Part shown: positions 44,325 through 56,181 of the stretch, in pieces | Position numbering within the stretch: the first letter of the stretch is position 1 | Layout of the letters: each line of letters starts with the position of its first letter | Assembly: GCA_027943335.1 (NCBI GenBank) | Contig: BSBK01003565.1 | Coordinates: 687,001 to 751,000, forward strand | Length of the DNA: 64,000 nt | Source: Chamaecyparis obtusa | Lineage: Eukaryota; Streptophyta; Pinopsida; Cupressales; Cupressaceae | Direction of reading: 5' to 3' | Notes under the pieces: model-generated | Database searches by the model: none | What the model saw: only the letters and a program-made list of their open reading frames with translations | Told to the model about the DNA's origin: nothing | Made by a program: the position numbers and the translations under genes

Positions 44325-46130
44325 TTGCATGCTTGCTACTGTTGTGCACCATATATTGTTTTATACAGTGTTTATTTTATTGAGATTGTGAGCTATTGTA
44401 GTTGACTGCATTCTTTTGGGGTCTGATCTATTGTAGTTGTTTCTTTTTTCTTTGAATCACTATTTACAATTACTTTTGATGTAATATTTGTGTGAAGAAC
44501 AAGAACAAAATGGTGAACGGGTGTATTTGACAAAGATAAACATGACATATTTTTTTGGGCTGATTGGGTTGGCCTGGTACCATATACATGGCCTAGCCAG
44601 ATATTAAACAGTGAGCTCATGAACAATGTATGATGCCCTAGCTTGTAGCCCATGAGCCATCAAGACATTTCCTCATGAAATGATCATAAATGGGGAGTAC
44701 CACATAGTGAATATCAACACCAAAATAAATAAAGAGAGATCAAACACTTCACACATGCCTTGAAGGTAATTGAAATAATGCCCTAGCTCTCAAAGCTATC
44801 AGATCATCAAGCATTCCACATGAAAAGATGTAAACAATGTCATTATTAAATAGTGAGCTCATGAACAATGTATCATGTCCCTATTTGATCTAATAGCATC
44901 AATATAATATATAAAGCACCGACCAATAAAATAGGGACATGAGGTGCTCAAACAGTGAGCTCATAAAATAATATATTTAGTCTTAATAAAATCTTATAAA
45001 ATAACATATATTGTGTGAAGTGTTTGATTTCTCTTTATTTGTTTTGTTGTTGATATTCACTATGTGGTACTCCCCGTTTATGATCATTTCATGAGGAAAT
45101 GTCTTGATGGCTTGCGGGTTGCAAGCTAGAGCATCATGCATTATTTATGAGCTCACTATTTGAGCATCAGCCAATCAAATAGGGATATGAGGTGCTCAAA
45201 TAGTGAGCTCATAAACAATGCATGATGCCCTAGTTTTAGGTAGTTATCTCTTCTATACTGATGGAGGAGTGAAAGGTAATGATCAACGAGGTTGCTGCTA
45301 TTAGATCATACATTAATACACTTACTATTTTGAATTTGACCTTGGGCATCATGCAATGTTATAGCTGTCATTACATGCTTGCTGTTGTTATGCACCATAT
45401 ATTATTTTATACACTCTTTATTTCATTTAGACTGAGCTATTGTAGTTGATTGTATTCTTTTGGGGTTTGATCTATTGTAGTTTGTTTTTTTTTTTTGAAT
45501 CATTGTTTACAATTACTGTTGATGTAATATTTGTGTGAAGAACAAGAACAAAATGGTGAACGAGTGTATTTGACAAAGATAAACATGACACATTTTATTG
45601 GGTTGATTGGGTTGGCTTGGTACCATTTACATGGCCTGGTCAGATATTAAACAGTGAGCTCATGAACAATGTATGATGCCCTAGCTTGTAGCTCGTGAGC
45701 CATCAAGACATTTCCTCATGAAATGATCATAAATAGGGAGTACCACATAGTGAATATCAACACCAAAACAAATAAAGAGAGATCAAACACTTTAGACAAT
45801 GCCTTGAAGGTAATAGAAATGATGCCCTAGCTCTCAAAGCTCGCAGGTCATTAAACATTCCAAATGAAAAGATGTAAACAATGTCAGTATTAAACAGTGA
45901 GCTCATGAACAATGTATCATGTCCCTATTTGATCTAATAGCATTAATATAAAAAATAGAGCACCGAACAATCCAATAGGGACATGAGGTGCTCAAACAGT
46001 TAGCTCATAAAATAATATATTTAGTCTTAATAAAATCTTATAAAGAAACATATATTGTGTGAAGTGTTTGATCTCTCTTTATTTATTTTTTTGTTGATAT
46101 TCACTATGTGGTACTCCCCATTTATGATCA
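44325..46130. repeat. Mixed 243- and 395-type units in the outer CACTA
   Basis: Alternating orientations of GAGCTCA-family sequence, plus a ~265-bp block (44325-44590, 'tgcaccatatattgttttata' to 'cctagccagatattaaacag') that recurs at 45380-45640 and 51910-52205. No gene. Confidence 0.75.
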
Positions 46131-46338
46131 AATAGACAAAGCTCGAATGCCTACCTCAAGTGCCAGTGCCCTCTTCCCACATGGTGCCGGCCTCTTCGCA
46201 CACGTCAAACTCGAATGCCCTCTTCACGCCATGCAAAAGTGCAATGTTGTCTTCATGGAAGCTCTTTGAATTCACAAATTACAAATGACACTTTCTTTTT
46301 CTTTTCTTTTTTATTTATAACCAAATGGGTGTCGCAAT
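46131..46338. repeat. Truncated internal copy of the CACTA 5'-end region
   Basis: Matches 44018-44235 and 53009-53217 but stops at 'gggtgtcgcaatt' and runs directly into a GAGCTCA unit ('tatgagctcactgtttgagcac'). The terminal ~100 bp including CACTA are missing. Confidence 0.8.
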
Positions 46339-49300
46339 TTATGAGCTCACTGTTTGAGCACTGGCCAATCAAATAGGGACATGAGGTGCTCAAATAGTGA
46401 GCTCATAAACAGTGCATGATGCCCTAGTGTTAGGTAGTTATCTCTTCTATAATGATAGAGGAGTGAAGGTAATGATCAATGAGGTTGCTACTATTAGATC
46501 AAACATTAATATACTTACTGTTTTGAATTTGAGCTTGGGCATCATGCAATGCTATTGTTGTCATTGCATGCTTGTTATTGTTGTGCACCATATATTATTT
46601 TATACACTGAGAACAATAAATTTGGGGACATAGACTTATATTCAATCCTTAGTAATGGTTTTGAGAACTAATTACTAGATGAGTGACTATAGTACACTAG
46701 TTTGCATTATTAGATGATCTTGTTTAATTTGTGTTCATTTCATACAAAGATACATGTAAAGAAATTTTTGCATATAAAAATTACATGTATATTTATGAAA
46801 AATAACTTGTATATACTATACAAGGAAAACAACTTTCAAAAGAAAATGCAAGAGTACAGGCATACATAAGAGGATGAACATAAATAATAAGGGTGTCAGA
46901 CATTGCATGAACTGATGAATTTTTTACCTAGGTATGAATCTAGTGTGCCCTTGTGTGATCCAGAACCTGCAAAGAAAAGAGAGATGGAGGTTAGATAAAA
47001 AAAATATCTAAGCAATGAATGACATCCTATTACTGATCCTCATCTACAATTATGCATGTGCATAGTCAAGCCATACACTTCTGAAAGAAAAACCAAGCTC
47101 ACAGTCTCAATGAAATAAATAGTGTATAAAACAATATATGGTGCACAACAGCAGCAAGCATGCAATGACAAAAATAAAATTGCATGATGCCTGAGCTCAA
47201 ATTCAAAACAATAAGTGTGTTAATGTATGGTCTAATAGCAGCAACCTCATTGATCATTACTTTTCACTCCTCCATCATTACAGAAGAGATAACTAACTAC
47301 AACTATATTTCATAATTCCTCCTTTGAAGTATATATATATCAAGTATAATTATGAGTTTACATTATATATTTAGTCTTAATAAAATAATACACTTACTAT
47401 TTTGAATTTGAGCTCAGGCATCATGCATTGTTTATGAGCTCACTGTTTGATTACCAGCCAATCAAACAGGGACATGAGGTGCTCAAACAGTGAGCTCACA
47501 AATAATGCATGATGCCCTAGCTTACAACTCGCAAGTTATCAAGACATGTCCTCATGAAATGATCATAAACAGGGAGTACCACATAGTGAATATCAACAAC
47601 AAAACAAATAAAGAGAGATCAAACACTTCACACAATGCCTTGAAGGTAATAGAAATGATACCCTAGCTCTCAAAGCTCGCGGGTCATCAAGCATTCCAAA
47701 TAAAAAGATGTAAACAAATGCCAGTATTAAACAGTGAGCTCATGAACAATGTATGATGCCCTAGCTTGCAGCCCACGAGCCATCAAGATATTTCCTCATG
47801 AAATGATCATAAATGGGGTGTACCACATAGTGAATATCAACACCAAAACAAATAAAGAGAGATCAAACACTTCACACAATATATGTTGTTTTATAAGATT
47901 TTATTAAGGCTAAATATATTGTTTTATGAGCTCACTATTTGAGCACCTCATGTCCCTATTTTATTGGTCGGTGCTCTATTTGTTATATTGATGCTATTAG
48001 ATCAAATAGGGACATCAGTAATAAAATAATACACATACAGTTTTGAATTTGAGCTCATAAAGATTAACATTCAGAAGGATATGAATGAATACAAACATAC
48101 ATAAGTGGATGAACATAAATAATGAAGGTACCAAACATTGCTTGAAGTAATGAAGTGTTGACTCAGGCTTCAGTCTAGTATGCTCTTGTATGATCCAAAA
48201 CCTGCAAGGAAGGAAAATATGGGGTTAGATCCAAAGAATCTAAGCAATGCCTGACACCCTATTACTAATCCTCATCTACAATTATGCACGTGCATAGTTA
48301 ATCCATACACTTCTAAAATGAACTATGCTACAAAATAATATGGGTGTGTGTTAATGTGATTCAAAATCTATTATGCAAGATTATTTTATTATTGAGTTAA
48401 GGATATCTTAAGTCTACAAAAATAAATGTTTTGAGAAATATTTGAATTTAATTTTGACAATAACATGAGGAGTGATATATTTCAAGCTTTAGCGAGATTT
48501 CATACCATGCAGTGTTCGTAGATTACGTTCAATGCATTATTTACACTTGTATTGGTGGGAAAACTCTTGAAAACATGTAAAAGAGGTTGCATTCAACCAT
48601 GTTGTTTACATGACACATGTAGTTTACCTCTAGCCTAAATCAGTGTTGCATACAAATTTGCAGACGCTATGTGGTATGAAGCCTTGTTGAAGCTTAAAAA
48701 TGATAAGCATTATGATGCTAAGGTATGGTGTGGTAAGCACAAGTATAGTTTCTCGTAAGCTGCTATTGGTATAGTTTTTTTTTTTCAATAGTTGCATAAT
48801 CCAGCTTCTCCTATACTTACACATATGTATACATTTTGGGCTTGGCTTTAATATCATGTAAATTTGAGTGAAATGGTAATAATATTTAAGAGCAACAAGT
48901 ATGACATTTTAAACAACTATGCATATACATTATATAACAAGAGGAGTGATATATTTTAATGGCAACACTTAATGAGAAGACACAAAGAAACCCAAATACC
49001 TATGAAGAAACACTTGGATCCATCAAAGATTATAAAGACATCAACTAGAGGATTTTGACACCTATAATGGCCTATGAGGTCATTTCATACAATAAGAATG
49101 GCGAATGTGTAATCAGTCCTAAAAGGCCTAATAAGCCTTAGGACCAAATTTGGAGTCTATGATAGAATTAAGTGTTACAAGTTTCAAATAGGATCAATTA
49201 GTCTTAATAATAGGTTAATAAGTCCATTTAGATAATTTGGTAAAGTTTCATCGCTTGGCAATTTCAAATATTCAAAAGTTACAAAGTTATAAATTTGAAT

Positions 49301-51060
49301 TTTCAAATTATAACGGTTATGGACATTTAGGAGGGAATTAGTTTTGTTATTGTTTTAGGCCAAATTAAGCCATCCAACCAATTTAGATCAGTTGGGGTAG
49401 TTGATAGGGGTTTATTAAACATCTCACAAATCCATTATACGGGCATGAGACTCTGTTGTACGGATTGTACCCAGTTTTGGAGAATAAAATTTGATTTTCT
49501 TGCAGTTTTTGAAGGGTTTTTGGTATGAAACAAAGTTGATAATGTTTGGAATGGTTTATACAATATTTTGAACTTATTATTTCATGTCTTTGAATTCATT
49601 CATGCTCTGAGAATCCCATACTAATCATTGTTATTCTACCTTGGAACTGTACAGTCATTGGAAATCTTATTTAGGACAGTTTATTGAGTTTTTGTTCATT
49701 ATGAATGTCATTCTATGGATGTAGACTACTGATTCTCATAGAATGGAACTCAATTAACATGTATTCTATTCCTCTAACATTAGGAATGCAAGTTTGATTG
49801 ATTGTTGTGGTGATCACCATAAGGAACACTAAAAAAAATAAGTGAATTTGGAGGGTAGGGTGAAGGATAGAGAGTCTTGGCCAAACAAGGGCACTATTTT
49901 ATGATGGAATGTGTATAGACATGTTGAGGACAAGGTGTTCCAACCTTTATTTGTTGTAGGAAGCTTTGGGAAGCATGACATTGGAGAAGCCCTAGATTTA
50001 AGGGTTTTGAGAATGCAAATTGGGGCATTTGTGTCTAGAAGTCTCTTGGAATCAAATTGGTTCCATATTCCTCTAATTAAAAGCTATTCAAGACACTATG
50101 AAAAGATTTAGAGCCTGGGAGTTTGACTGGTTAGTACTTCCTTTGTAAATGCATGAGTTTTAGGCCTTAAAAATATGAGAAACAGTGTGAGCAGTCATAT
50201 ATCTTCCAAAACAACCTACCCTATCCTTTTGGTATGTTAAGGTACTCCATAAAGGGTACTCAAATATATGATTTACTTTCCTGGTGTTTTGGGAAAATTT
50301 GAAGGAAAAGCCTTGTGAGTGTTGCTACAGAGCTACAAGATAGATTGTTAGTCCTAAATTGGTGAATTTTGAAGTTTTGGTGCTTGAACATTTGAAGAAA
50401 GTTTGGAACCTATTTAATTACTTTGGATTACATAAATTAGGGCTATTGGATCACATCATAAGACTGGTTGGAGGATAATTTACCACTTCACTTATTGAAA
50501 CCATATTGGGTCACTAGATTGAATTGTGCATTTGATTGAGTTTCTGTATTTGGACCTTGGATCCACCATATCCTCTGCCACCTCTACATCATATCTCTTC
50601 TATAATGATGGAGGAGTCAAAGGAAATGATCAATGAGGTTGCTACTATTAGATCATACATTAATACACTTACTATTTTGACAGCAATAACATTGCATGAT
50701 GTCAGAGCTCAAATTCAAAATAGTAAGTGTATTATTTTATTACTGATGTCCCTATTTGATCTAATAGCATCAATATAACAAATAGAACACCGGCCAATCA
50801 AATAGGGACATGAGGTGCTTAAACAATGAGCTCATAAACAATGCATGATGTCCTAGCTTGCAGCCCACGAGCCATCAAGACATTTCCTCGTGAAATGATC
50901 ATAAACAGGGAGTACCACATAGTGAATATCAACAATAAAAAAAATAAAGAGAGATCAAACACTTCACACAATGCCTTGAAGTTAATAGCAACGATGCCCT
51001 AGCTCTCAAAGCTCGCGGGTCATCGAGCATTTCAAATGCAAAGATGTAAACAATGCCAGT
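46339..51060. repeat. Repeat units and single-copy filler of the outer CACTA
   Basis: GAGCTCA units at 46339-46610, 47095-47290, 47420-48060 and 50690-51060; the ~230-bp repeat at 46860 and 48090; the 510-bp block at 48690-49198. 49200-50600 has no repeat match that I can see; a 66-codon frame at 49911-50111 has no recognised domain. Confidence 0.65.
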
Positions 51061-51155
51061 ATTAACATCCATATTTTGCCATTAAATCAACAAATGCCAT
51101 CAAAATAAAATTGAGTTAATGAGAAGACAAAGCTCGAATGCCTACCTCAAGTCAT

Positions 51156-51370
51156 GGCTGCCATATAAAGATCAAATGCTAAGGAACTATGTTATAAAAT
51201 TGCATGCCAAATTTCAAGGCATGAAATTTTATAACTGTACATATATTTTCTTCGAGACCCCCACATTGTAAACTCAATGCTAAGGAGAAAAAAGTATGAT
51301 GTCAAAAAGTACAAAATTTTATGCCTTGAAATTTTACAACATAGTTCCTTCACAACTGCCATATGAAGAG
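51156..51370. repeat. Inverted repeat, ~45-nt arms (MITE-like)
   Basis: Left 'ggaactatgttataaaatt... caaggcatgaaatttta' (from about 51182) pairs with right 'aaaattttatgccttgaaattttacaacatagttcc' (to about 51348). Outer 'gctgccatat' and 'ctgccatatg' flank it. No coding capacity. Confidence 0.6.
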
Positions 51371-52189
51371 CAGTGCAAGATGGCAACTTTCCCATTTTAC
51401 CACAATTAGGGCCCTCTTTTACCATGTTTTATGAGCTTTATGTTTTTACCATGCTTTATGAGCTTTATGTTTTTGTTTTAAGTGAAGACAAAGATTATCT
51501 TAAATTGTTATCTTTAAATTTTTTTCATTTTATGATTTTAAAAATTGAAATAAAAAATATAAACTTTTAAGAAACTTTTACATCTTTTCATCAAATGACC
51601 CAAAAACATCAAGAATCATCATATATGGTCGATAATAGCCAACTTTCAAAAGAATATGAATGAATGCAAACATACATAAGTGGATAAACATAAATAATGA
51701 AGGTACCAGACATTGCCTGAAGTAATGAAGTGTTGACCTGGGGTTCAATCCAGTATGCTCTTATATGATCTAAAACCTGCAAGGAAGGAAACGATGGGGT
51801 TAGATTCAAAGGATCTAAGCAATGCCTGACATCCTATTACTGATCCTCATCTACAATTATGCATGTGCAATGTGAATAAAAATTAAGAGTATTGAATTTT
51901 ATCATGCAATGTTATTGTTGTCATTGCATGCTTGTCGTTGTTGTGCACCATATATTGTTTTATACACTGTTTATTTCATTGAGACTATGAGCTATTGTAG
52001 TTGACTATATTCTTTTGGGGTCTGATCTATTGTAGTTGTTTCTTTTTTCTTTGAATCATTGTTTACAATTAATTTTGATGCAATATTTGTGTGAAGAACA
52101 AGAACAAAATAGTGGATGAGTGTATTTGACAAAGATAAACATGACACATTTTGTTGAGCTGATTGGGTTGGCCTGGTGCCATTTACATG

Positions 52190-53336
52190 GCCTAGCCAGA
52201 TATTAAACAGTGAGCTCATGAATAATGCTAGTATTAAATAGTGAGCTCATGAACAATGTATGATGCCCTAGCTTGCAGCCTGCGAGCCATCAAGACATTT
52301 CCTCATGAAATGATCATAAATGGGGAGTGCCACAGTGAATATCAACACCAAAACAAATAAAGAGAGATCAAACACTTCACACAATGCCTTGAAGGTAATT
52401 GAAATGATGCCCTAGCTCTCAAAGCTCGCAGGTCATCAAGCATTCCAAATGAAAAGATGTAAACAATGTCAATATTAAATAGTGAGCTTATGAACAATGT
52501 ATGATGCCCTAGCTTGCATCCCACGAGCCATCAAGACATTTCCTCGTGAAATGATCATAAACGGGGAGTACGCACATAGTGAATATCAATAGAAAAGAAA
52601 ATAAAGAGAGATCAAACACTTCACACAATGCCTTGAAGATAATAGAAATGATGCCCTAGCTCTCAAAGCTTGCAGGTCATCAAGCATTCCAAATGAAAAG
52701 ATGTAAACAATGTCAGTATTAAACAGTAGCTCCTAAACAATGTATCATGCCCTAGCTTGTAGCCTGCGAGCCACCAAGACATTTCCTCATGAAATGATCA
52801 TAAACGGGGAGTATGCACATAGTGAATATCAATAGCAAAATAAATAAAGAGAGATCAAACACTTCACACAATGCCTTAAAGGTAATAGCAACAATGCCCT
52901 AGCTCTCAAAGCTCGCGGGTCATCGAGCATTCCAAATGCTAAGATGTAAACAATGCCACTATTAACAATGCTAATATGTAAACAATGCCACTGAAATTGA
53001 TTTAATGAGAAGACAAAGCTTGAATGCCTACCTCAAGTGCTAGTGCCCTCTTCCCACACAGTGTCGGCCTCTTCACGCATGCCAAACTCGAATGCCCTCT
53101 TCGCGCCATGCAAAATTGCAGTGTTGTCTTCGCGGCAGCTCTTCGAATTCACAAATTACAAATGACACTTCCTTTTTTTTTTTTTTTGTTTATAACCAAA
53201 TGGGTGTCGCAATTACAACAATAGCATCGCTATTATGACACCGTCGGGGGCACTTGCAAAAAAAATGCAAAAAACAAACACAAATTGTAGTGGCATCACA
53301 AATTGGCATTGAAATTCGACCCCAAATGTTGTAGTG
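52190..53336. repeat. Right-hand units and terminus of the outer CACTA
   Basis: Four 243-type units (landmarks near 52266, 52506, 52749 and the partial at 52895) followed by the end region 52995-53336 that closes with 'ccccaaatgttgtagtg'. Confidence 0.8.
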
Positions 53337-53829
53337 TGGGTACCCATGTATCTCGATAGATGGATTTCTTTTTATATGGACTCAATAATCAATTGTGATG
53401 TAGGTACAAAAGAAAAGTTTGAGTTGGTTTCCCCGCAGTGATGTTTTTTGGTCATTGGAACCATGTTTGTGCCAAGTCTGTTGTTTGGTTTGTGGTAATC
53501 CAAAACCACTTGTTGAGAGGTTTGTGGTCATCCTTAAACCACTTTCATGAGTGAGGTTTGTGTTAAGCCAAAACCACTTGTTTGGGTGAAAAACCTAAAA
53601 TTATGTAACATTGTATCAGTTGGGGAAAATCCCAAATGGTTATGGGTGAACCAGTTAAAAAACCAGAGTGATAACGACAATGGGAACAAATTTCCCAAAG
53701 CAATAGTGATAAGGGGAACTGGAATTATATGTTGTAAATGGGTACCTATGAAGGCTTAATGTCGGGACCCATCTCTTTAGATTATGGGGGGATAGTTATC
53801 AAAATTGGTATAATTACTTTATGGGGGGA

Positions 53830-54102
53830 TGTTAGAAAATAAATTTATTATACCACCTACTCTCATAAGAGAACAATCTAGTAGCTTTGACCATTGACCA
53901 AAGAAGCTTCCAGATAGGTGAAGAAAGCCAACAATTTCTAGAGAATTCTTCCACTCCAAATTTTTCTATTGATGTAAAAATTCATTATAAATTAATAGAC
54001 TAGGCCTATGACCAGATGAGCCCAATTTGGGTTTCCAATTTGGTATCAGATCCCATATTTGGGTTTCTCTCTGGTCTTTCCTCTTTGTCTGGTTTTTCCA
54101 AT
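53830..54102 (+). repeat. 3' LTR of the small retroelement
   Basis: 273 bp, preceded by the polypurine tract TATGGGGGGA (53820-53829) and followed by AATTG (54103-54107). It ends 116 bp before the GAT1-like start codon. Confidence 0.85.
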
Positions 54103-54107
54103 AATTG
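54103..54107. repeat. Target site duplication AATTG, right copy
   Basis: Matches 24873-24877; fixes the right boundary of the 29-kb nested block. Confidence 0.85.
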
Positions 54108-54399
54108 CCACTCTCTTCAACTTTTTCTATCTTTTCAATTTGAACTTCAGTTGAGCCGCCTAGCTAGGCCTGCTATTTATATGGACTAATAGATGTTTTC
54201 CTCCCTGAAATCAAGAAGATGGCTACTCATTCTAATGATATCATTGCTTCAAATAATCAAGAGGCAAACACAGGAAAGCACTTGGATGCTGGTGCTATAT
54301 TTGTGTTGGAATCCAAATGTATGCATATGCATATTTGTTTCAATGATCACAAATGGGATAGCAAGTGAAGTAGGTTTAATTTTGGAAGAAATTTTATGA

Positions 54400-54466
54400 T
54401 TAAGCACACTTGAATTGGAGTAGTATCGAGGTGGGTGACCTCCTGGGAAACCCAATGCTTCACCTT
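54400..54466 (+). repeat. 5S rRNA-derived segment (Cassandra-like remnant) in intron 1
   Basis: TTAAGCACACTTG, GGAGTAGTATCGAGGTGGG and TGACCTCCTGGGAA align in order with the internal promoter half (A box to C box) of plant 5S rRNA. The 5S 5' half is not recognisable. Cassandra TRIM elements carry 5S sequence in their LTRs, which is the likeliest source; a stray 5S pseudogene or 5S-derived SINE is the alternative. Confidence 0.75.
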
Positions 54467-56181
54467 GTGAGCATCACCTAGATGCAATGAATGTTAAGTG
54501 TACAATTCATCTTGATGAAAGATAGGTTCTTGTGAAGCACTATTCATAAAACATAGGTCAATGAATTTGACTCCATAAAAAACACAATTGAATTTTGATA
54601 ACATTATTGTAAAATATCTTGTCCAACCCCCAGTTGGATGTTCCCAGTCACACAACTTTATGCAAAGTGAATTAGTACTAATTATAGTTAATTAAATTAA
54701 TTGGTGGTTGCAGGAACATGGCTTCATACTGGCTATCATTTGATAGTCTCCATAGTTGCACCTCAGCTGCTAAGCCTTCCATTTGCATTTGCATCCTTGG
54801 TATGGGGTGCAAGAATAGTATTACTGGTCTTTGGAGCAGCAGTTACTTTCTATTCATATAATCTCTTGTCACTTGTGCTGGAAAATCTAGAGCTTAAGGG
54901 CAATAGGAACCTAAGGTTTAGTGACATGACCCCAGAGATTATGGGTATGTACTAATAAAGCTTCATTAGTCTTCTCTCTAGCTCCACTATATCTCATTAA
55001 TTGGCTAATCAGTTATGTATCTCTTATGTAGAATTTATCATACATTTTAAGAGTCATTGTACTAAAATATAGGTGTGTAGTGCATCTGTGCTTCTAAGCT
55101 AACATCTAAGTAGCTTCAATTAAGGTTTATTTAGGAAGGCTTATTAGCAACATTGACTAATAACCAAATGTGGAATAAAACTGAGATGAATATAGAGTAA
55201 TTAAGTATGTAAGTTATTTTCCTCGGGAAAAGAGGTTACCATTCGAAAGATTAGAATTGAGATGAATATAAAGTGTTTGGTATGTAAGTTATTTTTTATT
55301 TAATAAGGTATCTTAGGAAAAGAGGTTACTATGGGAAGATTAGAACATATATTAGAAGTTTAGAGTTGAACCACAATATCTAGATTTAATTGGATATCTA
55401 ATTTTTTTATTTTTTTAATGGTGAATATTCTTTTTCAGAAATTATGATCAGTGAGATCACAAACAAGGGACCCATCTCTAATAGAAACATTCAACAACAT
55501 ATGGTGAGTTGTGAATCTTCATAGAAAGAGTAACAATACCACAACTCACACTAGGCCAATACTCACAATTGAATATCTAACTATAGAATCCATTTTTAAT
55601 GAACTATAACAGGGCCAAGATGGGGTCATTTTGTGGTGGGACCCTTACAGTTTGTAATCTGCTGTGGAGCTATTGTTTCATGTACTTTTCTTGGAGGTCA
55701 AGAGTTTGAATGTACCTTTCATAAACAATAAGGCGGAGAGACTCTGTTTGCTTGTGAAAGATTGAATAATTCATTGACTCCATAATGGATTTTATAAATC
55801 TATCACAGTTCTTATATAAAATCGATCATCAAAATGGGGAGATGCAATTGGGGCTGATGCTTGTGCTGGCTCAAATGCCATCCTTTCATTCACTGAGATA
55901 TATGAATCTAGCATCTCTGCTGCTATGCTTTTCCTTTACTGCATGCATGCACTATGGGATGGTCTTGACTCTTCATTGACTTTGCCCTTGCTTGAATTTG
56001 GATGCACACTTTTCTTTGTTCTTTATTGTTATCTTGATTTTGCATGGCAGGAATCGCAAGTGATGCAGAGAACAGGGACTACATTTTTGTTGGCAGTAAA
56101 ACACACAAATTTCTTTCAGCTTTGAGCTCTTTCCCAATAATTGCAACAACTTTTGGAAATGGAATCCTTCCCGAGATTCAG

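Larger units (their letters stand above)
26088..53336 (-). mobile_element. Outer CACTA (En/Spm-type) transposon, 27 kb including an inserted CACTA
   Basis: The left end is CACTAGTACATTTGAGACC at 26088. The right end, read inwards from 53336 on the minus strand, is CACTACAACATTTGGGGTCG. The termini match at most of the first 18 positions. Flanking triplets are TAG and TGG, a decayed or imperfect 3-bp duplication. Inside lie a transposase remnant (26135-28103, minus strand), repeat units of the GAGCTCA family, and a second CACTA element (28950-44321) with the same ends. Without that insertion it would be about 11.9 kb. Its right end lies in the retroelement interior, showing it landed inside that element. 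Confidence 0.75.
24878..54102 (+). mobile_element. Small non-autonomous LTR retroelement, split by nested CACTA transposons
   Basis: LTRs at 24878-25151 and 53830-54102 share the start TGTTAGAAAATAAATTTATT and the end TTTTTCCAAT, with roughly 15 differences. They are flanked by AATTG on both sides. Primer site TGGTATCAGAGAC lies at 25153-25165 and polypurine tract TATGGGGGGA at 53820-53829. Removing the CACTA insertion leaves about 0.94 kb plus 0.49 kb of interior with no transposon proteins, so it was about 2 kb and needed helpers. Unusually the LTR ends in AT and not CA. Confidence 0.85.

Noticed and set aside
49911..50111. 66-codon plus-strand frame in the outer CACTA
   Set aside because: No domain, no repeat partner and no promoter context; length is expected by chance.
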